Origin: Ficedula albicollis
Lineage: Eukaryota > Chordata > Aves > Passeriformes > Muscicapidae
DNA length: 64,000 nucleotides
Direction: 5' to 3'
Assembly: GCF_000247815.1 (NCBI RefSeq)
Contig: NC_021681.1
Coordinates: forward strand, 8,186,082 to 8,250,081
Positions 25,761 to 36,691 of the stretch are shown piece after piece; positions within the stretch are counted from its first letter, which is position 1, and the number at the start of each line of letters is the position of its first letter. A program made the position numbers and the translations under genes. The notes beneath the pieces are model-generated. The model was not told where the DNA came from. It worked only from the letters and a program-made list of their open reading frames with translations, and made no database searches.

Positions 25761-27445
25761 ACAACCACCTCTGTGCAAACCACCTGAAACAGCCTTTGTC
25801 ACACAGAAGTGTAAAGCCTGAAGCTTTATTTATCTTGTTTAATCTGTCCCTCACAGTGAATAATTCCTGATGCACATTCTCCCATCCGGCTGCCCACTGT
25901 GCTGTGTGCACTGTCCCTGCCCCTGGAAGGATGAGGCTTTCCCAGCGACACTGAACCTTTGCATCCCATGAGGAGGGCTGGCTTCCCAGTGGCTCCAGTA
26001 AAACCACTGCACCAGACTTGCACAGTGGTGGGGAATAAAGGGCATGTGAGGAATTGCTGCTTGGAGCCCCTTCTGAGCTCTGAGCCCTTTTGCAGATGGG
26101 GAGAGCTGGCTGTCCCAAGTCCTTGGGACACTGCTCTTTCTTTTAACCACAACTCCACTCACTAACAATATAATCTTCCTTTTAGTGTGGGGTATGCTAA
26201 TATAAAGCCACTTTGTCAGCATGCTGGTGATGCTACAATTGAAGTGCATATCAACTCAATCATTCATAAATCAATGTGTATATTCTTCTTAAGCTCTAAT
26301 GTCATGTCATCAATGCACTCTTTATTTTGCAGTTATTGATACTAAATTCCAGCATGATTACAAAATCACATTTTTCACTTTATTACATTTTGAATATTGA
26401 AGGGCTTTCCCCTATATTAAATTACACTTTATTACAAAGTCTGAGAATCTTCTGATGCATGACCAAGTACATAGTTCCATCTGGCTTGTTTTGCTCATTC
26501 ATGACAGAGATGATTTTGTTTTAACCAGTACATGTATTTCACTTTAATTCCACTTTATGTCTGTCAGGTTACATCATCTGTGATGTGTGGATACTCTGCT
26601 GCAGTGCTTTGCAAAACCATTTAAGTGTAAAGTAGAACCAGCTTTCTGCATGGCTCAGGTGCTCGGAAATGAGATATGGCTACTTAAGTTACAAGTTTAA
26701 ATCGAGCACATGGCACAAAGCCATATCAAACCTGGCAAGACCAGGCTGGCTAAAAATCACTCCTGTTTGAAGGCTGCCTGGTAGCCTATATAAAATGAAC
26801 AAATTTCCTATCTGTGCCTTAGAAACACAGGTGTTTACACAGCCAAAGCTGCGAGCACAATTGGTGGATTGTCAGCAGTCTTAGCCCCAATTCCAGGTGT
26901 CTGACTTTGAGCTCAAACACTGCACATAGACCAGGAGAAACTGCTCAGTGTCCCAGAGTTTATTGGGAGTTTATTGTTTGTATTAGAAAACTTAAAAGGC
27001 TGTGTAAATGGGAGCAAAACCCCGTGGCATTGGGTGCTGTACAAGATTCATAAGGTGCCTAATGCAGAGAGATTAAAAAGTAACTGAAGCTTAATTAAGG
27101 AGCCCAATCATCTTCACATCACTTTCAGGAGACACCCATGGAAGAAGAGTCAGATTGCAGTAGGGTGAATACCCTCCCGGCAGTACCCACATCTCTCTAT
27201 GAACCATCCAGGGAGTGAGCACATACACGGGGACAATAAACAGACAAATCCTGAGCTTACCTCGTTTACAAGCAAATCTCCTAACCTCATGTTTTCCACA
27301 TTAAAAAAAATTTAAAGAGAAAAATGAAGAAAACAAGCCTTAACGTTTTACAAATATTCCTCCCTATCAAGTGAGATGAATTTAAAATTTCAAAGCTATG
27401 GAGAGTCATTGACACAGACTATTGTACTGCCTCTGCTGACCACCA
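25761..27445. other. Unannotated DNA
   Basis: A moderately GC-rich part at 25860-26110 gives several overlapping minus-strand ORFs without recognisable domains. The remainder is AT-rich. No transposon identified. Confidence 0.5.
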
Positions 27446-27576
27446 TGACGTCATTACTGTGACATACTTTGATTCCAAAGCTACCACATAGCAGGAGAAT
27501 CAAACTGCAAAAATCCAGGAAAACTTACTAAAACCGTCACGTGAATATATTTTTTGGAAGTTCACTTATTCACGTG
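27446..27576. promoter_or_regulatory. CRE plus paired E-boxes in an inverted repeat
   Basis: A full palindromic CRE, TGACGTCA, lies at 27446-27453. Two CACGTG E-boxes follow at 27538-27543 and 27571-27576. They form the ends of a perfect 10-bp inverted repeat, CACGTGAATA (27538-27547) and TATTCACGTG (27567-27576). CREB/ATF proteins bind TGACGTCA, and bHLH factors such as USF, MYC/MAX and CLOCK:BMAL1 bind CACGTG. Three CpG-containing sites within 131 bp of CpG-poor DNA suggest a conserved enhancer, though this is inference. Confidence 0.35.
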
Positions 27577-28710
27577 TGAACATTCCACTGTATAAAAAAT
27601 GCTCATCAGGTTTTGTAAATAAAATATAATTATGCCAATGTTGATCAGGATCTGCTGATATTTTCCACTCGACCTGCATGCTGGATGAGGAGCTAAACAA
27701 CCACTGGTTTGCAAAGACATCAGGGAGAAGATGCTTCATGAGTCACTCACCCTACCTCACCACAGAATAGCAGGTAGTCCAAGGGCTTCTGTTAATGACT
27801 TAGTATTTGCAGCATGCAAGCTCAACATACAGGCTAATAATTGTTATGTTTTCAGGAAAAAGCCCAACAGACCAAACACAAAACCAAAACCTGTCTGGGT
27901 CCCTGTTTTAAGGCTTAAAAGGACATCATTATATCAAATAGTCAGGGCAGCTTCTTGTCTGCAGCAGAGGATGACTGGGTATAAAGCAGACAAGAATAAA
28001 TCATCTCCATGCACAGAAAACTATGTTCAGTTACTTGCAGGATCGAAGCTGAAGCAGGGAAATTCTCATTTTTTTTCCTTTCTTGCCCAGGTGAATGTTT
28101 TTACTTGCATGACACTGAGGAATTTCCTTTCAACAGCAGGAACCTTCCATTTGTAATGCTGCAGCTACACATATGTATGTATCTGAGTGCACATGCAAAT
28201 CTATAATTTTTTTCAATAAGGGTGAAGGTAGAAATTGATATAATCATTCTTCTTTCCCCCTAGAGCACTATTAACAGCCAACATACCTTTACACCACTTC
28301 AGAGAGGGCAATTTTGCAGTTGAAGGGCAATAAGAGCATCTCAGAGCAGCAGAGGGAATCTGTGCATGGCAGAGACTGGATTCACGTGCACCTCTGCTTC
28401 AGAGAATAAATTATAAAACCATAAGTGTGTGAGCTCTTAAGTTTACAGTGCAGTACCCTTTCTCCCACTTTAAGCTACATTTAGCTTAAAGCAATTTAGC
28501 TTCAGATGGGATTTCTCAGTAGGACAGGAACAAAAGTTAAATATACCAGTGCCCCCCATTCCTTCTCTGCTTCTTTCAGCATTTTTGCACTCCTCACTAG
28601 AGGAGAAACTGCTATCTCTACAGCACAGCAACTCTTCACATTCTCAGTTCAGCTGGGCACAGCCATGTTAGAATCAAGTATTAAAGTCAATTACTTAAGA
28701 CATTACAGAC
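27577..28710. other. Unannotated DNA
   Basis: An ORF of 141 codons on the plus strand (27731-28156) has no recognisable domain and is not bounded by convincing splice sites. No repeat family identified. Confidence 0.5.
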
Positions 28711-28850
28711 CGTGTCTGGCAATATCCAAGGGTCTTAATGCTCTAGCATATTACACATTCCCTCCCCACAGAAGAATAACTGTGTCTAGCAATATCCAAG
28801 GGTCTTAATGCTCTAGCTTATTACACATTCCCTCCCCACAGAAGAATAAC
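28711..28850. repeat. Tandem duplication, 70-bp unit x2
   Basis: Copies at 28711-28780 and 28781-28850 share AATATCCAAGGGTCTTAATG and CCTCCCCACAGAAGAATAAC at an exact 70-base spacing. They differ at about three positions (C/T at the first base, G/A in GTGTCTRGC and A/T in AGCWTATTAC). Confidence 0.92.
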
Positions 28851-29066
28851 ATTGTTTAGAGTCCTGCACAAAGATGAACATTGCATCAAAATCAGTGTGG
28901 GCTGGGGGTTTTTTTACTGGTATAACAAAGAGTAGATCTTGTTCCATTAGCCCTGATATGAAGGTCATTTTCACAAGTATTTGCTCAGAGATTGTGCTTC
29001 CCAGGCATCATTGCAATTTGCTTTGCTAAAGCCATCAGAGGTTGTTGAAACTTGAGTACAGGGTGA

Positions 29067-29262
29067 AGACAGCAAAATCCAATTTGTTTTAAGGACAGTT
29101 CTCTAACAGAAATGTAATTTTTTTTTGGGGGGGGGTGGTTTATGCAACTCTGTTTAATATTTTAAGACAGTAAAATCCAATTTGTTTTAAGGACAGTTCT
29201 CTAACAGAAATGTAATTTTTTTTTGGGGGGGGGTGGTTTATGCAACTCTGTTTAATATTTTA
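29067..29262. repeat. Tandem duplication, 98-bp unit x2, with T9G9 tract
   Basis: Copies at 29067-29164 and 29165-29262 differ at about one position (C/T after AGACAG). Each unit carries a T9 run directly followed by a G9 run (29118-29135 and 29216-29233) and then TGG. Homopolymer junctions of this kind are prone to polymerase slippage and to sequencing error. Confidence 0.93.
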
Positions 29263-30852
29263 CAACTATCATATGCACGAGCAACACAAATTCAGCATCA
29301 GGGTTATCGCCCAGGAGATACAGGTGGGTTACTTTCTAAAGCTGCCGTTTCCCAACCTGTTACTCCTTCCTGTAACTCCATAAATAATTAAGAGAATCTG
29401 CCTGTTCCCCAGGAGCAACTCACTCTTATCAAGTGCCAGCTAGAAAGGTCTCCACAGCTTACTGCCCATTGGAGCATGTGCTTCAAACCGGATTGCTTTG
29501 ATTTTTCTCTGGGTGGAAATGATTGTCTCAAACATACAAACATGAAGTGGCATACACTAAAACTGTAAGTATTGGGTACCTCCACTTGTAAACTGGTTTT
29601 ACAGCTGTAAATTAAAGGGCTTTAAAGGCTTTTTACACAGATGCCAATAAATTCCATTCACAAAATCATTTTTCCTCTCTCCTCTGCAGAACTTTCCCAT
29701 GTGCTTTCATATGATCCACCTGTTCTCATTATGTGTACCTTTGTCCTGTGATAAAGCATTCCTTCGTCACAGAATAATTAAATGTCACATTTTTCTCATT
29801 CCTCTTGACTAATCAGTAAATCCCTTACAGCAACAAGCCAAATTGCAGCAAATGGGTCACACATTGTAAGGCACACTTCAATATTCTGAACAATATCCGA
29901 CCACAACAAATTAAGAAATTTCCTTTCAGTATGAATTTGCATATGCAAAAGTATGAAACACCACATCTACAACAACAAAAAAAGTATAAGCTTTTCCTAA
30001 TTGTGCAATGAATATGATCCCAAGTGCAATAAAACAGTTAAAAGCACACACATTTGAAGCACTGAATGTTCAGAATGTTGTTAGGAACAGTTATATAAAT
30101 TGGTTTATGTCTGAAGCACAGTGTTAAGAACAAATAATGATGAAAATATCCATCAGTTGAGTATGTTGGCTCCTGTTCTGTTGCACAAGGTCCATATAAT
30201 AGAATGAATTCCAGCATGAGTAAGTGGCAAATGCATAAAAATGATTGGCAGAATGAACACTTTGTTTCCTAAAACAATAACTCCTTGTTCTCTATTGTAA
30301 CATTTCTCTTAAGCACAGCTCAAGGTAGCAATAAGCTCCTACCTCCCTTTTAGAGAAGTATTATTCAGGATTCAGAATGATTTGTTTTGATGGTCCTGTG
30401 GGTTTAACTGTGAAAATGAGTGCACCATGGTCTGTGGGACAAGGAGGGCACCGTCACAGCAGGGCTGTGCCCAGGACTTCTGTGCAATCCTTCAAGGGAT
30501 TGCACTGGCCTATTTTAACACACGGAGGTGTGCAGGTGCTGGTGGTTGTTGGCAGATTGAGCAGGGGTTTGGCCAGCTGGACACACGTGGAAGATCCATC
30601 TTAAGAAGATCCATCCCAAAAATAGGCCTGTGGATACAGAGGGGACCACATGGATCAGTTGTGGTCATTATTTGCATTACCTACACTGGATCACGTTCCT
30701 GTTAACAGTGAAGAGTGTACCAGCCAACCCCTGAATGAGGCACTGACAAGGTTTGGCATGTGAATATACTGTTCTCCCACATTCACCTGAGCTCTGGCTC
30801 TTCACCATGTCAGTTTTGGTGCTCTACTGAGCATGAGCAACATCAGAGTGCC
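29263..30852. other. Unannotated DNA
   Basis: No gene recognised. A less AT-rich part at 30370-30720 carries two overlapping plus-strand ORFs of 75 and 92 codons that read like decayed sequence. It may be an old transposon, but I could not match a family. Confidence 0.45.
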
Positions 30853-31228
30853 AAATAAAAAATAAAAAATAAAAAAAAAAACCCTCAAAGCTTTGGAGAG
30901 GAAATTAATCTTTGGGATACCTGTTGGGTTTTACAGGGTGACTGTATGCATTTCTGCTGGTGCGCCCCTGTGGGGGGAGAGCACATCTCTGCAGCCTTGG
31001 CCCCACTAAAATAAAAAAAAAACCTCAAAGCTTCGGAGAGGAAATTAATCTTTGGGCAACCTGTTGGGTTTTACAGGGTGACTGTATGCAATAAAAAAAA
31101 AAACCCTCAAAGCTTTGGAGAGGAAATTAATCTTTGGGATACCTGTTGGGTTTTACAGGGTGACTGTATGCATTTCTGCTGGTGCGCCCCTGTGGGGGGA
31201 GAGCACATCTCTGCAGCCTTGGCCCCAC
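30853..31228. repeat. Nested tandem repeat, full-short-full copies
   Basis: An (AAAAT)n-like stretch (30853-30880) leads into three copies of a unit that begins with an A-run and CCTCAAAGCTT. The first (to about 31006) and third (about 31091-31228) are full length and share the segment from TTTCTGCTGGTGCGCCCCTG to CAGCCTTGGCCCCAC. The middle one (about 31007-31090) stops after GACTGTATGCA. The GGAGAG landmarks lie 140 and 82 bp apart, so the total period is 222 bp. The order implies two successive duplication steps or one duplication followed by an internal deletion. Confidence 0.9.
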
Positions 31229-34200
31229 AGTCACCCCAGACAGGTTTGTGCCTCCAGAGGTGTCTGGAGTTGTCACTGCTTGCTAAGAGCACGTGCAACC
31301 TTTGCACAGAGGAAAAGCAGAGCCCTTGCAGACACAGCCCCATCAAGAACAGGAGATAAAAGGACATCTTGTAAATACTGATCTCGTTTTTTGAAATAGG
31401 TAGAGTGATGCATTCACACTTGAGCAAGCACATGAAAGACATCAGCAGTGCACAGACATTTTCCAAGTCCTCTGCACAGGAGTTTGCCAAGAGAAGATAA
31501 ATGTATTTGCATAAGCAGTTTGAATTTGCAGTGTTTTAATTGTTGGATGCAGCATTTCAGAGGCACAAACTGTTTCAGTCTCAGAAGTTCTAAGCACAAA
31601 ACACCCCCACACCCTGCATGACCCTTGTAATCAGTGGGGTTACAGTGGCATAGGAGAGATCAGAAATGCAGACAGAACATATTTTCTAAGTCTCATTCAG
31701 CGAGAACAAATTCTGAAGGCAAGGAAGAACAGCCTTTTCCAAAAATGGAACAGAAAAGGAAAGCAATGGGTGCAGTTTCAATCACACTTTTATAAATGCA
31801 AACATCCTCATGTTATCTTTATTGCCAACTAAATGATGAGTGTTACTCAGTAAGACCTATATTTGCTGGAACAGGAAATCAGTAAAACAGTTTTCTGTCA
31901 GACATTACATCTGCTAGTGCCTCAGGACACTCAGACTGACTGGTGCTGGTAAGGCTGATGTGTGACAGTCATAGGCAAATTACATTTTTTTTCTGGCTGG
32001 TTTATTTTGTTTTAATTGCGTTAAGTGCATAAATAAATAGCTTAAATGTTTCTTATCCAAGCAAATAGAGAAGTTCTCTAAAAAATGAAAAAGGCTGACA
32101 TGGGTTTCTCTAACTGGTGGGTGTATCTCCATGGAAGCTTGCATTTTAATTGCCATTGAGTTACAACTATGTCACGTGGCTCTATATATTTGTATATGCT
32201 TAACTCTACCTTTAAAAACTACTGAGAAATCTGAGCAAACTGCCCTTAACTAAATAAATTGAAAATCCTAAGAATAAATATAATTGTTTTGAGAAAATAT
32301 TCCTAGCCCTTAAATCTTAACCATTTTCATTACTTTAATTCATAGTGGTTTGGGAGAGTAGATGTCTTGAGAGGGTGGTTAGTCAGCTTTACCTCTAGTC
32401 TGGGTCAAGGGCTCAGCAACTGGGATGCTGCATTATTGCCTCCTGCTGAAAGGGGATTCTCTAATCGCATTTTCTGGCATAAAGGCTTGGATTATGAAGA
32501 ATCTGAGCAATACCAGCCCTCCAGCAAGCCTGAGCAAGAAACCAGGCAATGCTGAGCTTGATGGTGGTCGGGGAGCTGGAGATGCGTGTGACATCCTCTG
32601 CACTGCAGGAGGCAGAGACCACAGATAACTTCAGCCCACAATTGCTCTGCGTCCACCACCTTGTGTTTTGGTTGAATAAGATTTCAGTCCCACAAAAAGA
32701 AGTGCAAAAAACCCCCAGATTTAGAGAGAGATTTGCCATTTTAAGTGGAAGCTTGATGCAGTTCAATACATCTTTTATCCGTGTTGTGAAATCAGCAAGA
32801 AACCAGCAAGTTTATCCAAGTATTTCAAATATTTTTTCAAATACAAGCAACCTGTGTATTTCATAAATACTAACATCATAATCCTTTCTTAATCTGGCAT
32901 GGGGTGGATGTTTTAATCTTTTGGGGTGCTGAAAGGTAATATTATTGGAGAGTCATTTGCCCATTCCCTGGTGATGGAGTCTGCAGCCTTCAGAATTTAA
33001 CTATGGAAGTGGAATTCTCGCCTTTCAGGGTTTATTTACAGATTTTGCCAGATGAATGTGTAACCTGTGAACTATAATTAGGGATTTCCAGCTGTTACCA
33101 GAAAGCCTGGAATGCACAGCTTGCAAGCTTTGAACGTATTTAAAAACCACTGCTTATAATCGTAAAATATTATTAAACTGGCAGGTACAGAACAGCAAAT
33201 ATTTTAGTGTATATTAACCCTTTAGTCACCAAAATTATATCACATGTATATTATAGAATATACATGCAGACCTTTGAGTCTCTGTGGTGCACTTAAGCAC
33301 AGTTTAGTTCAAGTGCTGCCAGATCAGTATTGCATTTCCATTTTGGCTGCTGGGCAAAACCAGAAATCCTTGATTTTTATTTAGCTTGATTGGAAATAAT
33401 TTTGTTGAACCTGGGAGAGATAGCCTTGTCCCCTTATTTAGGTATTAGCTAGAAAAGCCAGTGCTTAGAAGAGGAAACAATCACCTTCACACATTCCTCC
33501 ACACACTCCATTCATTATCTGTTTTTTAGAAAACTATTTCAGATTAGTTCTTCCTCTACCCAATATAAGAGTTAATCCTCAGCAGCTTTAGTTTTAAATA
33601 CAAATTAGAGAGATTAACATTACCCTAGAACAATGTTTTTAAGAATACTCTACCATTTCACTTGTTTTAAGAAAAATTTCCTCAAAAAAATCCAAACACA
33701 TAACAAAAACAAAGTTTAGGTTGACTGGAAAAGTCAGTTCTGATTTATGAGACTTTTTGAGAATAAACACATATTAGCATATGCAAAAATGTTCTGATAT
33801 TTTGGCTCATAATGAGCTCATGCCCTATTTGACATAAAACCCCTCAACTACACCTTTACCAAAAAAAGGGCCAGTGAACAGCCTATTTGTTTAACCATGT
33901 ACAAAATCTGAGGTTCAGAGAGATTCAAGTTCCACACCTCAGTATTAGTTAAGAGGGTTTTTTGTCTAAAATTTCAGAGATCACACAGCTTTTCAAAACT
34001 ATCCAGTCTAAATGACCCTTCAGCTATGCTTCAGGAGAAAGTATATCCTTGGAATAAATAAGAGGAAAATGTAAACAGCTTCAGATTAAATAAGACAAAA
34101 ACATAAACATCATTCTTGTTAAGAGGCAAGTTGAATAGTTTCCATCATGTCAAACCATGATAGCTTCACTCCAAAATCCAGCCACAGTCCTGATTAATAT

Positions 34201-36547
34201 TTATTCTGAGACCATACACATATGTTCCTGTTTTTGACCACTTAAGTTTGAGCTATCTAGTTTATTTTTTTTTCTTATGTGATTTCTAATCGACAGTTCC
34301 AAAGAGACATAAAACAAAAGCAATCAAGAGTTCTTTATAAAAAATATAGACATGTGTAACCTTCTATAAATAATTTTTCCCCCCTCAAGTTACTAAGTAC
34401 AGTAATTCAAGCTTTGGCTGTCTGCCTAAAGCTACAGTTTCCTTAAGTTTGAATTGAAACTTTCATCTATAAAATTGATTGTGCCATTAAAATAAAAGTG
34501 ACATAGTTACCAACTACTCTCTATAATTAGATACTGTTAGGTGCTTCCTGCTACTTGAAAAACATTCTTCATTTAATACACAGAAAGAGGTAGTGTTGAC
34601 TAATGAGCTGCTCCATTACTAACTTTTACCAGTTAGTAGTAATAGTTTTATCAGAGCTGCAAACACTTTCAAATAGCCAGCTCTTTGTTTTGGGAACTGA
34701 GCTGAAATGTTCCAAATACAGTAAAACTCTGGAGCCCATGTGCAGCATGGATTCTTTTTTCACCTCCTATAGAGGCTGAAAGAGATGACCTAGGCAGGAA
34801 TGGCCACATGTTCTCATTACTGATCCCAAGGAATATTCTGAAAGAATGCAGAAATTAATCTAAGTATCCTGGCTATGTTCCAGCTTGGATAAATACATCC
34901 TCTCTACCCTACACAGCCCCTATTTCTCCCCATTCTTTCATTTCATTTCAATAAATTGCTTATTTCCCCAGTAATAAAACATTCCTCAGTGCTGCTGATA
35001 AAGGATGGCTCCTGCCCCTCTCTGAGGATGGCTGCAGAAGGAGCCTTCCCTCCCCAGGGCAGCTCTGGGGAGGCACCATCCCACCCACTGAAATTGCTGA
35101 GTAAACACAAGAGATGGGCCCAAGCTGGCAGGACCAAATGTGAAACAAGACACATTGCAGCTCTCCAGGCAGGAAAGGGTTCAGTGCCCTCTAAAACCAC
35201 AGACCTGCCCGCAGTTCTCACCCCACTTTGAACTTCTCTCACTGCAGGCCGTGCCTACGAGTTCTTTCTCACCATCAGCAGGGTCAGCAGAAGAGGGGCC
35301 ACCAGCCCATGTCCCACCACAGCCTCCCTCCCCCTCTGGCCACTGCCCCCCAGCCTCCCAGCCAAGCTGCTTGAGCCAAAGACAATCTGATCAGCACAAA
35401 CAGCTCAGCGACAGCTCTGGGCTCACTCTGATCCCTCCCACACTGTGGAACCAGCTCAGGGAGAATGCCACAAGCTGCCACATCCCAAAGGACAGTGTAT
35501 TCCTCAGGGTGGCAAAGAATACCCGGAGGCTGGTCTCTTCTTTCAGCCCATCTGCAGCCCAAGAAGGATCTGTGTCTCCAGCAATGCTGGTCTTCAGCCA
35601 CAAACAGGTAAAGCAGGATGCTCTGGCACCACAGAGCCGTAAAGGAGAGGTTGTGTGATTGTATTCATACTGAGATGACCTAGCCACACATAAGGGCACA
35701 GAAATAATGAAACAAGGCTGTATAAGATGAAGGTACTATTTGAAGAGATCTGACATACATCAAACAGGCCTTTCAGAATCTCCCAGCAAATTCTGTTGCT
35801 CAAACTGAAGATTTCCTCTGTTGCTATATCCTATCAATGCTATTGATAAGGAGGGAAGGGAATGATTGCCAAAGGTGAGCAGGAAAGAAAAAATCCATGT
35901 ATCATCCAGTATACAATAGGGATGCAGTGCAAGTAGTTATCCCCCCTTGCTAAAATCTATCCACGCTTTCAAAAAGTGAATTGTACACCCAAACCCAAAT
36001 CTTAATCATTTTCCTGCACTCTACAAGCTGAATAATCCTGGCTGCACGACCTTAGGAGAGACAGAGCCCCTGAGAGGGATTGAGAGGTACAAGTGTTAGT
36101 AGGGTGCAACACAACAGAGAGGAAAAGAGCTGTCACTGCTGCTTTTCCTGACTGAAGTGGTTCTGATACTTTCCTGCCTCTCCAACCTTGGAATCCACCA
36201 CCAAGACTCACTGCAATTTGGAGCTGCACTTCCAGCTTGTCAAGTGGCCAGTGTCTCACATGCACTGAAATATTCAGAAAGCTCACAACATGTACAGTGT
36301 TATCACTCCAAACAAGGCAGCACCCTGGGTTTGTCAGCATTAAGTTAATTCAAGCATCAGTCCAAGGCTGGAAACACTTAAAGCTTATCCCAGCAAAAGA
36401 AGGTTGAATACTGAAAGTGGATTGCAAGTTTGGGAATGAGATTGCAAAAAAGCCAAGCAGACAACTTTAAAAGTCTTACTCCTGAGTCCCTTCCCATCAA
36501 GCCTCCATTTTCCTCTTTTTTTTTTTTCTTCAAAACAAACTCCAAAA
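31229..36547. other. Unannotated DNA
   Basis: Mostly AT-rich and non-coding. A GC-rich interval at 35020-35640 holds a 172-codon plus-strand ORF (35140-35658) with a Pro/Ser-rich, domain-free product, and equally long minus-strand ORFs. This pattern reflects composition. An E-box (GTCACGTGGC) followed by TATATATTT is present near 32172-32190. Confidence 0.5.
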
Positions 36548-36691
36548 CTATTCACAAGTCTTTAACCAGCACCAATTCTGATAGCACACATTTGCCTTTT
36601 CCTTGTGAGCTTTTATTCTTTCAGCACAAGTGAAACATTTGGTGACTGATGTTGGAACCAATTCAAGGCAAATCAAACATTTAGGACATCT
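36548..36691 (-). CDS. Candidate terminal exon, Cys-rich (47 codons)
   Basis: On the minus strand a strong acceptor, with a long C/T tract ending TCTTCTCTTCCAG, is followed at 36691 by an open frame starting RCPKCLICLELVPTSVTKCF and ending at a stop at 36548-36550. Cysteines at residues 2, 5, 8, 19 and 22 give a CX2CX2CX10CX2C pattern like a small zinc-binding knuckle, followed by a basic stretch (ERIKAHKEK) and three more Cys. If real, it would be a 3' terminal coding exon of a gene whose upstream exons lie at higher coordinates or beyond the window. I do not recognise the protein and see no nearby polyadenylation signal. A pseudo-exon is possible. Confidence 0.3.
   Translation of the reverse strand, partial: RCPKCLICLELVPTSVTKCFTCAERIKAHKEKANVCYQNWCWLKTCE

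Noticed and set aside
516..31228. The short tandem duplications as a CRISPR array or satellite
   Set aside because: Each has only two or three adjacent copies, with no spacers and with unit sequences unrelated between sites. The host is a vertebrate nuclear genome.
35140..35658. Plus-strand ORF of 172 codons
   Set aside because: It lies in a GC-rich patch where stop codons are rare, long frames also exist on the other strand, the product is low-complexity Pro/Ser/Gln-rich, and no domain or splice context is visible.
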